Below, piece after piece: positions 21,968 to 30,408 of a stretch of DNA of 64,000 nt. Under the pieces are notes generated by a model. The model did not search any database. It saw nothing but the letters and a program-made list of their open reading frames with translations, and was not told the origin of the DNA. The stretch comes from CAKKQX01 sp963734595. Lineage in GTDB: Bacteria; Pseudomonadota; Gammaproteobacteria; Burkholderiales; SG8-41. The stretch is from assembly GCA_963734595.1 (NCBI GenBank), contig CAVTHV010000016.1, positions 1 to 64,000 of the forward strand, read 5' to 3'. The position numbers and the translations under genes are program-made. Numbering within the stretch: position 1 is the stretch's first letter; the number at the start of each line of letters is the position of its first letter.

Positions 21968-22771
21968 ATGAATATGCATCCCATGCTCAATATCGCGGTC
22001 AAGGCCGCGCGCCGCGCCGGCAACATCATCAGCCGCGCCAGCCGCAACCTCGACATCGTCGCCGCGCGGGAAAAAGCGGCGAACGATTACGTATCCGAAG
22101 TGGACCAGGAAGCCGAACAGGCGATCATCAGGACACTGCTCGAAGCCTACCCCGACCATTCGATTTTAGCAGAGGAAAGCGGCGCTTCCGGCAAATCGGA
22201 GAACCAGTGGATCATCGATCCGCTCGACGGCACCACCAATTTTCTGCACGGTTTCCCGCAATACGCGGTATCGATCGCGCTCGCGCAAAAGGGCATCGTG
22301 ACGCAGGCGGTCATTTACGACCCCTGCCGCAACGATCTGTTCACCGCCTCGCGCGGCCGCGGCGCCTATCTGAACGAAACCCGGCTGCGGGTCAGCAAGC
22401 GCGCCGAACTCAAGACCAGCCTGATCGGCACCGGCTTCCCTTTCCGCCAGTTCGAACATGTCGATACCTATCTGGCGATGTTCCGCGACATGATGAAAAA
22501 AACCGCCGGCGTGCGCCGTCCGGGCGCGGCCGCGCTCGACCTCGCGTATGTCGCGGCGGGACACCTCGACGGGTTCTGGGAGATGGGCCTCTCCCCGTGG
22601 GACATCGCCGCCGGCAGCCTGCTCGTCACCGAGGCCGGCGGGCTCATCGGCGACCTCGAAGGCAACGAGAACTACATGCAAAGCGGCAATGTCGTGGCGG
22701 GCAATCCCAAGGTTTTCGTCGAAATACTGAAACTGCTCGGGCCGCACCTTACTCCGGCGCTCAGGCACTGA
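21968..22771 (+). CDS. suhB: Inositol-1-monophosphatase SuhB
   Basis: Mg-dependent phosphatase of the inositol monophosphatase family; in E. coli SuhB also takes part in rRNA antitermination. 267 residues. Metal-site motifs are ILAEESG (about residue 65) and WIIDPLDGTTNFLHGFP (about 80-96), and the C-terminal motif is GFWEMGLSPWDIAAGSLLV. Divergent from trmJ with an 87-base gap holding both promoters. Frame intact and length normal. Confidence 0.94.
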   Translation: MNMHPMLNIAVKAARRAGNIISRASRNLDIVAAREKAANDYVSEVDQEAEQAIIRTLLEAYPDHSILAEESGASGKSENQWIIDPLDGTTNFLHGFPQYAVSIALAQKGIVTQAVIYDPCRNDLFTASRGRGAYLNETRLRVSKRAELKTSLIGTGFPFRQFEHVDTYLAMFRDMMKKTAGVRRPGAAALDLAYVAAGHLDGFWEMGLSPWDIAAGSLLVTEAGGLIGDLEGNENYMQSGNVVAGNPKVFVEILKLLGPHLTPALRH

Positions 22772-22884
22772 CGCGCACGGGGGCGGCTGCGGTCCGGCAT
22801 GGCACGCCGCCCTCTGCAATATGATCTAATATTCGAGCACAGCGAATCGGTTCGCGCTTTGCGGCCCATTTTTCGGGAGGATCG

Positions 22885-23565
22885 ATGCGGATTCTGGTGG
22901 TGGAGGACGACACGGTACTGGCTGCGGCGCTGACGCGCGCCCTCAACCAGGCGGCCTACGCCGTGGACCTCGTCGAAGACGGCGAAGAAGCCAACCGGGC
23001 GCTGAGCGGAAAAAGCGACTACGACCTGGTGGTCCTCGACATCGCCCTGCCCAAGGTCGACGGCCTCGCCGTATTGCGCCGCTTGCGCGACCGCAAGTCG
23101 CACGTTCCGGTCCTGATCCTGACCGCGCGCGACACCCTCGAAGACCGCGTCGCGGGGCTCGATCTCGGCGCCGACGATTACATGACCAAGCCCTTCGACC
23201 TGCGCGAATTCGAAGCGCGGGTACGGGCGCTGATCCGGCGCGGGCATTCGCTTTCGAGCAATACCCTGACCCACGGGCGCCTGCGCTTCGATACCGCCGC
23301 GCGCCGCCTGTTTTACGACGACAAGCCGATCGAGCTGCCGTTGCGCGAACTCGGCATGATCGAATTGCTGATGTTGCGGCAGGGCCGCGTGGTCAGCAAG
23401 GAACACATGGTCGATCACCTGTTCGGCTGGGACGACGATGTCGGCAGCAACACCATCGAAGTCTACGTCCATCGCGTGCGCAAGAAGCTCGAGCCGTTCG
23501 GCATCGACATCCGCACCGTCAGGGGGATGGGCTACCTGCTGGACCGGGTCGATGACAACCAATAG
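22885..23565 (+). CDS. OmpR-family response regulator (TctD/QseB-like)
   Basis: 226-residue DNA-binding response regulator. Receiver domain 1-120 with the phospho-acceptor D52 (VVLDIALPKVDG), acidic pair E7/D8/D9 (VVEDDT) and the lysine in MTKPFD. A winged-helix output domain of the OmpR class follows (about 130-223), with VYVHRVRKKLEPFGIDIRTV. It overlaps the kinase gene by 14 bases, so the two are translated together. Targets unknown; a link to carboxylate transport (as for TctD) is only analogy. Confidence 0.9.
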   Translation: MRILVVEDDTVLAAALTRALNQAAYAVDLVEDGEEANRALSGKSDYDLVVLDIALPKVDGLAVLRRLRDRKSHVPVLILTARDTLEDRVAGLDLGADDYMTKPFDLREFEARVRALIRRGHSLSSNTLTHGRLRFDTAARRLFYDDKPIELPLRELGMIELLMLRQGRVVSKEHMVDHLFGWDDDVGSNTIEVYVHRVRKKLEPFGIDIRTVRGMGYLLDRVDDNQ

Positions 23566-24919
23566 GACCACGCTGCGCGGCAAGCTGCTGCGCTGGCTGC
23601 TGATCCCGCTGTCCCTGCTGTTCCTGGCCGATGCCGTCGGCAGCTATTTCATCGCCACCACCGTGGCGGGCGCGGTCTATGACGGTGAACTCATGGAAAT
23701 CGCGCGCGAGCTCGGCCTGCACGTCAGGGACGGTAACGGCAACCCGGCATTCGACCTGCCGCGCGACGCGGAACGCACGCTGCTGCTGGACGATTACGAC
23801 AAGGTCTACTATGCAGTGCGCGTTCACGGCAAAATCCTGGCCGGTGATGCCGCGCTGCCGCCGCCGGCCGCCGGCTCCCGCGTTGCGTTTTACAACAGCA
23901 CGCTGCACGACGAGCCGATTCGCATCGCCCTGCTGCACCCGAGTCCCGCCGATCCGGCGGTGACGGTGCAAGTCGCGGAAACCCTCGTCAAGCGTCACGC
24001 GCTTGCCGAGAAAATCCTGGTCAGCGTGATTCTGCCGCAATTGCTGCTCTTGTTCCTGACGGGGCTGCTGGTCTGGGGCGGCGTAGCGCGCGGCCTCGCG
24101 CCGCTGCGCCACCTGCAGCAGGCGGTCGTGGCGCGCTCGCACCTCGATCTGAGCCCGGTCTCGGCGGACGACATCCCCGGGGAGATCAACCCGCTGGTGC
24201 GCGCGATCAACGATCTGATGGCGCGCCTGAACGAAGTGCTGACTTTCCAGAGCCGGTTCATCGCCGACGCCACCCATCAATTGCGCACCCCCGTGGCGGG
24301 ACTCAAGGCGCATATCGAAGTCGCGCTGCGCGAAGACGACCTGCCCCAGGTCAGGCGCGCGCTCGCCCACCTCTACACCGGCGTGGAGCGCCTGTCGCGG
24401 CTGGTGGCGCAGCTGCTGTCGCTGGCGCGCAACGAGCCGAACACGATCAAAAAGCTCAATTTCGCTCCGCTCGATCTCAACAAACTTGCTTTCGATGTGA
24501 CGATGGATTGGGTCCCCGAAGCGTACAAGAAGGGCATCGATCTCGGATTCGAGGGCGCCGAGCGCCCGATCATGATCAACGGCGACGCGGTGCGCCTGAC
24601 CGAACTCATCAACAACCTGCTCGACAACGCGATCCGCTACAGCCGCCATGGCGGCAGCGTCACGATACGGATACCGCCGCAGGGTAAACCCCGCATCGCC
24701 GTGAGCGACGACGGGCCCAGCATACCGGTGGAGGAAAGGGAGCGCGTTTTCGAGCGCTTCCACCGCCTGCTCGGCACCCACACCGACGGCAGCGGACTGG
24801 GGCTGGCCATCGTGCAGGAAATCGCCACGCTGCACGGCGCCGAAATCGCGCTCGAGGACGATTCCGACGGCGTCGGCAACGCCTTTACCATCACCTTCCC
24901 CGCGATCCGGCCTGCGTGA
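23552..24919 (+). CDS. Sensor histidine kinase with 2CSK_N sensor domain (TctE/QseC-like)
   Basis: Inner-membrane kinase, about 455 residues from ATG 23552 (MTTNRTTLRGKLLRW). Helix 1 at about 10-35, a periplasmic 2CSK_N-type sensor region to about 150, helix 2 near 165 (ILPQLLLLFLTGLLVWGG), then HAMP. The phospho-accepting histidine is in ADATHQLRTPVAGLKAH. The N box is NNLLDNAIRYS and the G box GSGLGLAIVQEIA. Partner of the response regulator just upstream. Frame intact. Confidence 0.9.
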   Translation: MTTNRTTLRGKLLRWLLIPLSLLFLADAVGSYFIATTVAGAVYDGELMEIARELGLHVRDGNGNPAFDLPRDAERTLLLDDYDKVYYAVRVHGKILAGDAALPPPAAGSRVAFYNSTLHDEPIRIALLHPSPADPAVTVQVAETLVKRHALAEKILVSVILPQLLLLFLTGLLVWGGVARGLAPLRHLQQAVVARSHLDLSPVSADDIPGEINPLVRAINDLMARLNEVLTFQSRFIADATHQLRTPVAGLKAHIEVALREDDLPQVRRALAHLYTGVERLSRLVAQLLSLARNEPNTIKKLNFAPLDLNKLAFDVTMDWVPEAYKKGIDLGFEGAERPIMINGDAVRLTELINNLLDNAIRYSRHGGSVTIRIPPQGKPRIAVSDDGPSIPVEERERVFERFHRLLGTHTDGSGLGLAIVQEIATLHGAEIALEDDSDGVGNAFTITFPAIRPA

Positions 24920-24984
24920 CATCGCGCCGCCGCGCCTTGCACCGGTCCACACCCCGCCTGTAAGGAATTTGCAAGGTTGGCGAA

Positions 24985-25014
24985 AGCCGCCTGTAATCTG
25001 CCCGACAGGCGGCT
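24985..25014. terminator. Strong hairpin between the kinase and terC genes
   Basis: AGCCGCCTGT and ACAGGCGGCT form a perfect 10-bp stem with a 10-base loop. There is no T-run after it, so it may be a processing or regulatory structure in the terC leader rather than a simple terminator. Confidence 0.5.
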
Positions 25015-25088
25015 GTAATCCCCGCGACAGAGGGCAGTAAGAACGTTTCGATACAGTTGAGGCTCCATAAATCAACTGGAGTTTCAGC

Positions 25089-25829
25089 ATGATCGAGACC
25101 TTATCCGACCCGGCCATATGGGTTGCCTTGTTCCAGATCGCCGTCATCAACATCCTGTTGAGCGGCGACAATGCCGTGGTCATCGCCATGGCCTGCCGTT
25201 CGCTGCCTCCGAAACAGCAGAAACAGGCATTCCTCGTCGGCACCGTCGGCATCGTCGTGCTGATGACGGGCCTGACCGCTTTTGCGGCCTATCTGCTTAC
25301 CCTGCCCTATATCGAAATCATCGGCAGCGTGCTGCTGCTGTGGATCGGCATCAAACTCCTCGCGGCCGAGGAGGATGACGGAGACATCAAGGACAGCGGC
25401 AACTTCTGGGAGGCGGTAAAAACGATCATCATCGCCGACATCGTGATGAGCCTCGACAACGTGCTCGGCATGGCAGGCGCCGCGCGCGGCCATCTCGGCA
25501 TGCTGGTGCTGGGACTCGTCATCACCATCCCGCTGATCCTGTTCGGCAGCGCCATGATCATGAAGCTGATGGAACGCTTTCCGATCTTCGTCACGGGCGG
25601 CGCCGGACTGCTGGGCTGGGTTGCCGGCGAAATGGCGGTGGCCGATCCCGGCATCAAGTCATTCGTCGAGACCCATCATTCGCTGGACACATTTGTTCCG
25701 ATCATCGGCGCGCTGTCGGTGGTTGCGGTCGGCAAGTTCCTGTCCAGGAGGAAGAGCGGGGAGGAAGCCGCGGTTTCCATCATCAGCGAGGGCGAGAGCC
25801 CGCAGGCCAAGTCCGCTCAGACGTCCTGA
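25089..25829 (+). CDS. TerC-family membrane protein (YjbE-like)
   Basis: Polytopic inner-membrane protein of 246 residues in the TerC/YjbE family, linked to manganese or other metal export. The hallmark acidic motifs are LLSGDNAVVIA (about 18-28) and IVMSLDNVLGMAGA (about 117-130), which carry the Asp-Asn pairs of the two repeats. About seven helices. The hydrophilic tail (RRKSGEEAAVSIISEGES) is cytoplasmic. A universal stress protein gene follows 32 bases later, probably in the same operon. Confidence 0.87.
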   Translation: MIETLSDPAIWVALFQIAVINILLSGDNAVVIAMACRSLPPKQQKQAFLVGTVGIVVLMTGLTAFAAYLLTLPYIEIIGSVLLLWIGIKLLAAEEDDGDIKDSGNFWEAVKTIIIADIVMSLDNVLGMAGAARGHLGMLVLGLVITIPLILFGSAMIMKLMERFPIFVTGGAGLLGWVAGEMAVADPGIKSFVETHHSLDTFVPIIGALSVVAVGKFLSRRKSGEEAAVSIISEGESPQAKSAQTS

Positions 25830-25861
25830 TCCATCCACCGCATAAATCGGGAGACATTTCC

Positions 25862-26296
25862 ATGACAAGCGTTCTCGTTCCAATCGATGACAGCAAGGAC
25901 CTGCAATGGACGATCAAGCACGTCATCTCGCAGTACCAGCAGGAACCGATCAAAATTCACCTGCTTAACGTGCAGCCGCTGTTGCCGCAGGACATTTCCC
26001 GGTTTTTCAACCGCGGCGAAGTCCGCGATTTTCACCGGGACAACGGCATGCTCGCGCTCAAGCCGGCCATGGAGATGCTGGACCGGGCCGGGGTGCCATA
26101 CCGCCATCACGTGGTTGCGGGACGCCGGGCGGAAACGATCGTGCGCTTCGCCCAGGAGAATGGCTGCAACCGGATCATCATCGCGAACCGCAGCGAAGGG
26201 CTGTTCTCAAGCCTGGGGCTGGGCTCGATCGGCAGCCAGATCCGCCACCTGATCGGCGCCGGGAATACCCTCGACGTCTGCGAAGTATCGTCCTGA
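25862..26296 (+). CDS. Universal stress protein UspA family
   Basis: A 144-residue single-domain UspA protein. It starts MTSVLVPIDDSKDLQWTI, with the usual VPIDDS strand-loop. The C-terminal part, IIIANRSEGLFSSLGLGSIG, resembles the ATP-binding loop (G-x2-G-x9-GS) in a modified form. Cytoplasmic. Follows the TerC-like gene with a GGGAGA ribosome site. Specific stress not evident. Confidence 0.88.
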   Translation: MTSVLVPIDDSKDLQWTIKHVISQYQQEPIKIHLLNVQPLLPQDISRFFNRGEVRDFHRDNGMLALKPAMEMLDRAGVPYRHHVVAGRRAETIVRFAQENGCNRIIIANRSEGLFSSLGLGSIGSQIRHLIGAGNTLDVCEVSS

Positions 26297-26362
26297 ACTG
26301 ACCGATTGTCCCCGCCGCGCGGGACCGGGCCGGAGCCTCGCCGGGTCTCGCAAGCGCGGCGG

Positions 26363-26986
26363 TCAGGCCCGGTTTTCGCGCTCGCGCGCCCGGGCGAGCG
26401 CAGGACGCGCGAGCATGCGGTCCAGATAAGCACCGAGCACTTGTTCCGGTAACGCGACGCGCGCGGAGCGCGCCCAGCTCAGCGTGTGCGCGATCAGGAT
26501 GTCGGCGGCGCTGAAGTTCCCGCCCACCGCGTACTCGCGGCCCGCCAACAGCCCTTCCAGCACCCGCGCCGCCACGCCGAACTCCCACTCCGCGGTCGCC
26601 AGCACTGCGGGCACGCGCTTGTCCTGCGGCAGAACAAAGCGGTGTTTGGCGATGGTCCACAACGGCTGTTCGAGCTCGCTCAGTACGAAACAGCACCAGC
26701 GCTGGAATTCCCCGCGTTCCTGCAACCGGCCGAATGCCGGCACCAGTCCCGAGGCCGGGAACTTCTCGCCCAGGTAATTGAGAATCGCCACCGACTCGGT
26801 GAGCGTGAAATCGCCGTCGACCAGCACCGGCACCTTGCCGGCGGGATTGATCGCGAGATACGACGGGCTGCGGCCCTCGCCCTTGAACAGATCGACTTTC
26901 ACGTATTCGTAATCGGCGCCGATCTCCTCCAGCGCCCACACCACGCGCATCGAGCGCGAGTTTGCCATGCCGTAAACCTTGAGCAC
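26363..26986 (-). CDS. Glutathione S-transferase family protein
   Basis: Cytosolic GST-fold protein, 207 residues. The N-terminal thioredoxin-like domain begins MLKVYGMANSRSMRVVWALE, with the NSRS segment at the glutathione site. NPAGKVPVLVDGDFTLTESV gives the cis-proline (VPVL) and the ES pair that binds glutathione. The all-helical C-terminal domain includes FSAADILIAHTLSWA. Substrate unknown. Convergent with the UspA gene. Confidence 0.9.
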   Translation of the reverse strand: MLKVYGMANSRSMRVVWALEEIGADYEYVKVDLFKGEGRSPSYLAINPAGKVPVLVDGDFTLTESVAILNYLGEKFPASGLVPAFGRLQERGEFQRWCCFVLSELEQPLWTIAKHRFVLPQDKRVPAVLATAEWEFGVAARVLEGLLAGREYAVGGNFSAADILIAHTLSWARSARVALPEQVLGAYLDRMLARPALARARERENRA

Positions 26987-26998
26987 GGGGTTTCCAGG

Positions 26999-27685
26999 TT
27001 ACCTATGCTGTGACAACAGTTTCGAAAGCTCCGCGGCCAGGCCCGGATCGAGCTTCTCCAGCGCTTTCACGATGTCCGCGGCCTCGGCATACCGCTGCTG
27101 CCGGACATAGGCCCGCCCCATGCCGAACCACGCCTGCGCAAAATCCGGGTTCAGCCTGAGCGCCTGCTGATAGGCGTCCACCGCGGGCTGCAGGCGGCCG
27201 AGATCGCTGTAGCTCTCGCCCAACAGATAGTAAGTCGCCGGCGAGTCCTTCCTGACCTGCAAGGCGTTATTGAGCGTGATGATCGCGCGCTGCGGCTGCC
27301 CGGACGCACGCCAGGCCTGCGCGAGCAGGTTCCAGCCGGTGATTTCATCCGGTGCAAATCGAACCACCTCGCTGTAACACTCGACCGCGCGTGGATACCT
27401 GCCGAGCATCGAATACGCATAGCCGGCAACGGTCCACCAGCCGGCGCTGGACTGATCTTTCGCAAGATTTTCTTCGGCGAAGCGCGCGAGCCCGTTCCAG
27501 TCGCCGCGCTGCTCGAATTCCGCGATGCGCTGGCGGTTGGTGTCGCTCACGCCTTCCAGATTGCCAAGCAGGATCGGAATGGTGCTGTCCGGCAGGAGGG
27601 ACAGCAGCGCCGACGTTTGCGGCGTGCACGCGGCGAGCGCTGACAACACTGCCAGGCCGGCGGCGAAAACGATTGGTCTGATCAT
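26999..27685 (-). CDS. TPR-repeat lipoprotein
   Basis: About 228 residues from ATG 27685. A lipoprotein signal (MIRPIVFAAGLAVLSALAAC) has lipobox LAAC. The mature part contains three to four tetratricopeptide repeats, for example AGYAYSMLGRYPRAVECYSE and GESYSDLGRLQPAVDAYQQA, for protein-protein contacts in the periplasm. The open frame reaches 27751 and overlaps the next gene, but the ATG before the signal peptide is the better start. Function unknown. Confidence 0.8.
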   Translation of the reverse strand: MIRPIVFAAGLAVLSALAACTPQTSALLSLLPDSTIPILLGNLEGVSDTNRQRIAEFEQRGDWNGLARFAEENLAKDQSSAGWWTVAGYAYSMLGRYPRAVECYSEVVRFAPDEITGWNLLAQAWRASGQPQRAIITLNNALQVRKDSPATYYLLGESYSDLGRLQPAVDAYQQALRLNPDFAQAWFGMGRAYVRQQRYAEAADIVKALEKLDPGLAAELSKLLSQHR

Positions 27686-27747
27686 GGACAAAGCATTCTC
27701 GCATACTCCCGCAGCGGCGCCGCACGCCGGCCGCGCCTGGACGGGCG

Positions 27748-28998
27748 TCACAAGAAACGGAAGTCGATATCGGGCCGCTTGCCGCTGACGATATCCGCGA
27801 TCGCGCGGCCGGAGCCGCAGGCGAGCGTCCAGCCCAGCGTGCCGTGCCCGGTATTGAGAAACAGGTTGGAATAACGCGTGCGTCCGATCAGCGGCACGTT
27901 GCCCGGCGTTGCGGGCCGCAATCCCGCCCAGAACTCGGCACGGCCACGATCTCCGGCACGCGGAAACAGTTCGAACGCGCGCTGCATGATGGCTTCGCAG
28001 CGCAGGCGGTTGATTTCATTGTCATAACCGGCGAGTTCTGCCGTGCCGGCGATGCGCAGCCGCTGACCGAGTCGCGACACCACCAGCCTATGCGCCTCAT
28101 CGGTCAGGCTGACGGAAGGCGCATCGTGCTGCGGACCCACGGGCAGGGTCACCGAGTAGCCCTTGACCGGATAGACCGTGATCGGAATGCCTATCCCGCG
28201 CAACAAGGGTGCGCTGTAGCTGCCGAGCGCCACCACGTAACGGTCGGCGACGAGCACTTCCGCGCCGCGCTGCGGTGCAGTGACTTCGACGCCGGCGATA
28301 CGGCCACCCGCCTCATGCAGCCGCCGCACGTCGTGCAGAAAGCGGAAATCCACGCCGCGTTCTGCGCACAGCGCGGCCAGCTTTTGGGTGAATAGATGGG
28401 CATCGCCGGATTCGTCGCCGGGCGCGAATATGCCGCCCGCGAGCCGGGATGCGGCCTCACGCAGCGCCGGCTCGATCGCCACGCATTCGGCAGCGGTCTT
28501 GATGTCGCGGGCGCAACCCCACGCGCGCATCGAATCCGCGAGCACTGCGGCACGTTCGAATTCCCGCCGATCGGTATAAAAACTCAGGATGCCGCGCGTG
28601 AGTTCGTCGTAAGCGATCGCGGTTTTTTGCCGCAATGACCGCAACTCCCCGGCACTGTAAAGCGCCAGAGACAATATCTGGCGCGCGTTGGCGCGCGCGC
28701 GCTGCGGCAGGCACTCGAACAGGAAACGCGCGCCCCACAACCACTGCGCGGGATCGGCGCGCGGCCGGAACAGCAGCGGCGCATCCTGCCTGCCCAGCCA
28801 TTTGAGGATCTGCAACGGCACCGCGGGATTGGACCATGGCTCCGCATGGGAAACCGAAATCTGCCCGCCATTGGCGAAACTGGTCTCCAGTCCCGGGCCG
28901 GGCTGCCGTTCCACGACCGTGACGTCGTGACCGGCTTCGCGCAGATACCAGGCGCTCGTCACGCCAACCACACCCGCACCGAGAATGATGACTTTCAT
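27748..28998 (-). CDS. D-amino acid dehydrogenase-like FAD oxidoreductase (DadA family)
   Basis: 416-residue flavoprotein that oxidises D-amino acids to 2-oxo acids and passes electrons to the quinone pool at the inner membrane. The FAD dinucleotide motif is at the N-terminus (MKVIILGAGVVGVTSAWYLR). The DAAO-type substrate domain follows, and the C-terminal FAD segment is NLFLNTGHGTLGWTLACGSG. The region YPVKGYSVTLPV is typical of DadA. Substrate specificity within the family is not certain. Confidence 0.87.
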   Translation of the reverse strand: MKVIILGAGVVGVTSAWYLREAGHDVTVVERQPGPGLETSFANGGQISVSHAEPWSNPAVPLQILKWLGRQDAPLLFRPRADPAQWLWGARFLFECLPQRARANARQILSLALYSAGELRSLRQKTAIAYDELTRGILSFYTDRREFERAAVLADSMRAWGCARDIKTAAECVAIEPALREAASRLAGGIFAPGDESGDAHLFTQKLAALCAERGVDFRFLHDVRRLHEAGGRIAGVEVTAPQRGAEVLVADRYVVALGSYSAPLLRGIGIPITVYPVKGYSVTLPVGPQHDAPSVSLTDEAHRLVVSRLGQRLRIAGTAELAGYDNEINRLRCEAIMQRAFELFPRAGDRGRAEFWAGLRPATPGNVPLIGRTRYSNLFLNTGHGTLGWTLACGSGRAIADIVSGKRPDIDFRFL

Positions 28999-29171
28999 GA
29001 ATAGCCGGAGCTTGCTCTTGGACGGACTGAACTGTAACGCAAAAAAAGCCCGCCGGAGTCATCGCCGCCGCGATTCATGTCGAAATTGAGAATCCTCCGG
29101 AACGCCGCCGGATCGAGTTCAGGCACGCCGCCACAGGATGCGGCGCACGGCCGCATCCTGTGGCCGGTTGC

Positions 29172-29963
29172 TTAGCTCTGTTCCGAGCGAACGAGAACGA
29201 TCTTCTGGTACATGCCGCCGAAATAGGTCTGCTTGTGAATGCTCGCAATCGGCGCATCGTCCGGCAGGTATTCGCTGATCTCGTGGTCCCACAAGTCGGG
29301 CGCGAAAGGCTCGAGGGTGTCCAGTATGAATCTCAGGAAACCGCGCAGCGGATGCCAGCGGCGGGGCCGGTGATAATCGATGATCACGATCTTGCCGCCC
29401 GGCTTCACCACTCTCGCGACCTCGGCGAGCGTGCGCCGGCGCACCGCCTCGGGCTGCTCGTGCAGCAGCATGTAGAGCAAAGCGCGGTCGTAGCTGCCGT
29501 CGGCGAAGCCGAGCGCGGTCGAGTCGTGCTGGATCAGGGTTACCTTGGTGTCCGACGGCAGTTTGCGCCGCAGGTTCTGCAGCTGGGCCGGAACCACATC
29601 CACCACGTCGAGCGAGCCGCCATCCTTGTCAATGCGTTCGCTGACGCGCAGCGTGAGATCGCCGTAAACGCAGGCCACCTGCAGCGTCTTGCCGGACGCC
29701 TTGCCGAACTCCTCGAGCGCGACATCGATCAGGCGCGAGTAATTGCCGAACAGTATGAGATTGACGAGCCACCTGCGCTCGAAAATGCGGATCGCCCACG
29801 GCCGCACATAGGCCCACCAGTAGACCCGCTCCAGGTAATCGGGAATCGGGACGGACGGCGGCGGATAATTGAGAAAGGAGACGGAAGAGGACGGGTAGTC
29901 TGTGATGGCGATGGAAGCGGGGACTCTCTGGTTCAGCAACGGATACTTCTTTTGGGAGATCAT
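29172..29963 (-). CDS. rquA: Rhodoquinone biosynthesis enzyme RquA
   Basis: Converts ubiquinone to rhodoquinone, the low-potential quinone used to reduce fumarate anaerobically. RquA is a UbiE-like SAM-binding protein reported to use SAM as amino donor. The 263-residue product has the features I recall as RquA-specific: RVYWWAYVRPWAIRIFERRW at about 46-65, the altered glycine loop VACVYGDLT at 96-104 in place of the usual methyltransferase motif, DVVDVVPAQLQNLRRKL, and LLHEQPEAVRRRTLAE. The block KIVIIDYHRPRRWHPLRGFL is also typical. The N-terminal 40 residues are variable. A perfect Fnr box lies 87 bases upstream of the start, matching anaerobic use. Gene stands alone. Confidence 0.87.
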   Translation of the reverse strand: MISQKKYPLLNQRVPASIAITDYPSSSVSFLNYPPPSVPIPDYLERVYWWAYVRPWAIRIFERRWLVNLILFGNYSRLIDVALEEFGKASGKTLQVACVYGDLTLRVSERIDKDGGSLDVVDVVPAQLQNLRRKLPSDTKVTLIQHDSTALGFADGSYDRALLYMLLHEQPEAVRRRTLAEVARVVKPGGKIVIIDYHRPRRWHPLRGFLRFILDTLEPFAPDLWDHEISEYLPDDAPIASIHKQTYFGGMYQKIVLVRSEQS

Positions 29964-30408
29964 CTAAAGTACTCTCGACGGGTTTAAATCCTGATGGAGG
30001 CAGACGAGACGGCCATGACGCATGATAATCAATCCAAAAACGTTTCCATTTGATCAATATCAATATTCAGTGCCGTACGGGACTCCGGATCAGGACCAGA
30101 CCATCGCAACATGGTCATGCCGGCGTCGTCATCCGGGATTCCGCGCTCACGCGGACTCCTCGGAAAACAACCTCTTACCGGATGTCGCTCGCACTGCCAT
30201 GACGGCAAAAAGCGTTTGGCGGGTTTCTTAAACAGGTTTCGGGTTTCGCCTCATCCCTCATCCACAGCGTCGAGCAAGTTTAGTACATATGGTGTCAGCC
30301 TCCTTTTTCTTGTAACCTGCATGGAGGTGAATCCAGCATGCCGCCACGACGAGTTGCGGCGATCCCCGCGCACTGGTGTGCGGGCGATCGTTCAATGATG
30401 CCGCACGA
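29964..30408. other. Intergenic stretch between rquA and the PAS kinase
   Basis: About 445 bases between divergent genes. It holds the Fnr box at 30050-30063. I see no other gene: the ORFs at 30022-30231 and 30111-30398 look random and lack ribosome sites. Confidence 0.5.
30050..30063. promoter_or_regulatory. Perfect Fnr box upstream of rquA
   Basis: TTGATCAATATCAA is a perfect match to TTGAT-N4-ATCAA. It lies 87-100 bases before the rquA start codon, a distance that fits Fnr activation of a promoter in between. Confidence 0.8.

Noticed and set aside
24920..25088. yybP-ykoY manganese riboswitch before terC
   Set aside because: A strong hairpin is present, but the conserved loop sequences of that riboswitch are not found.
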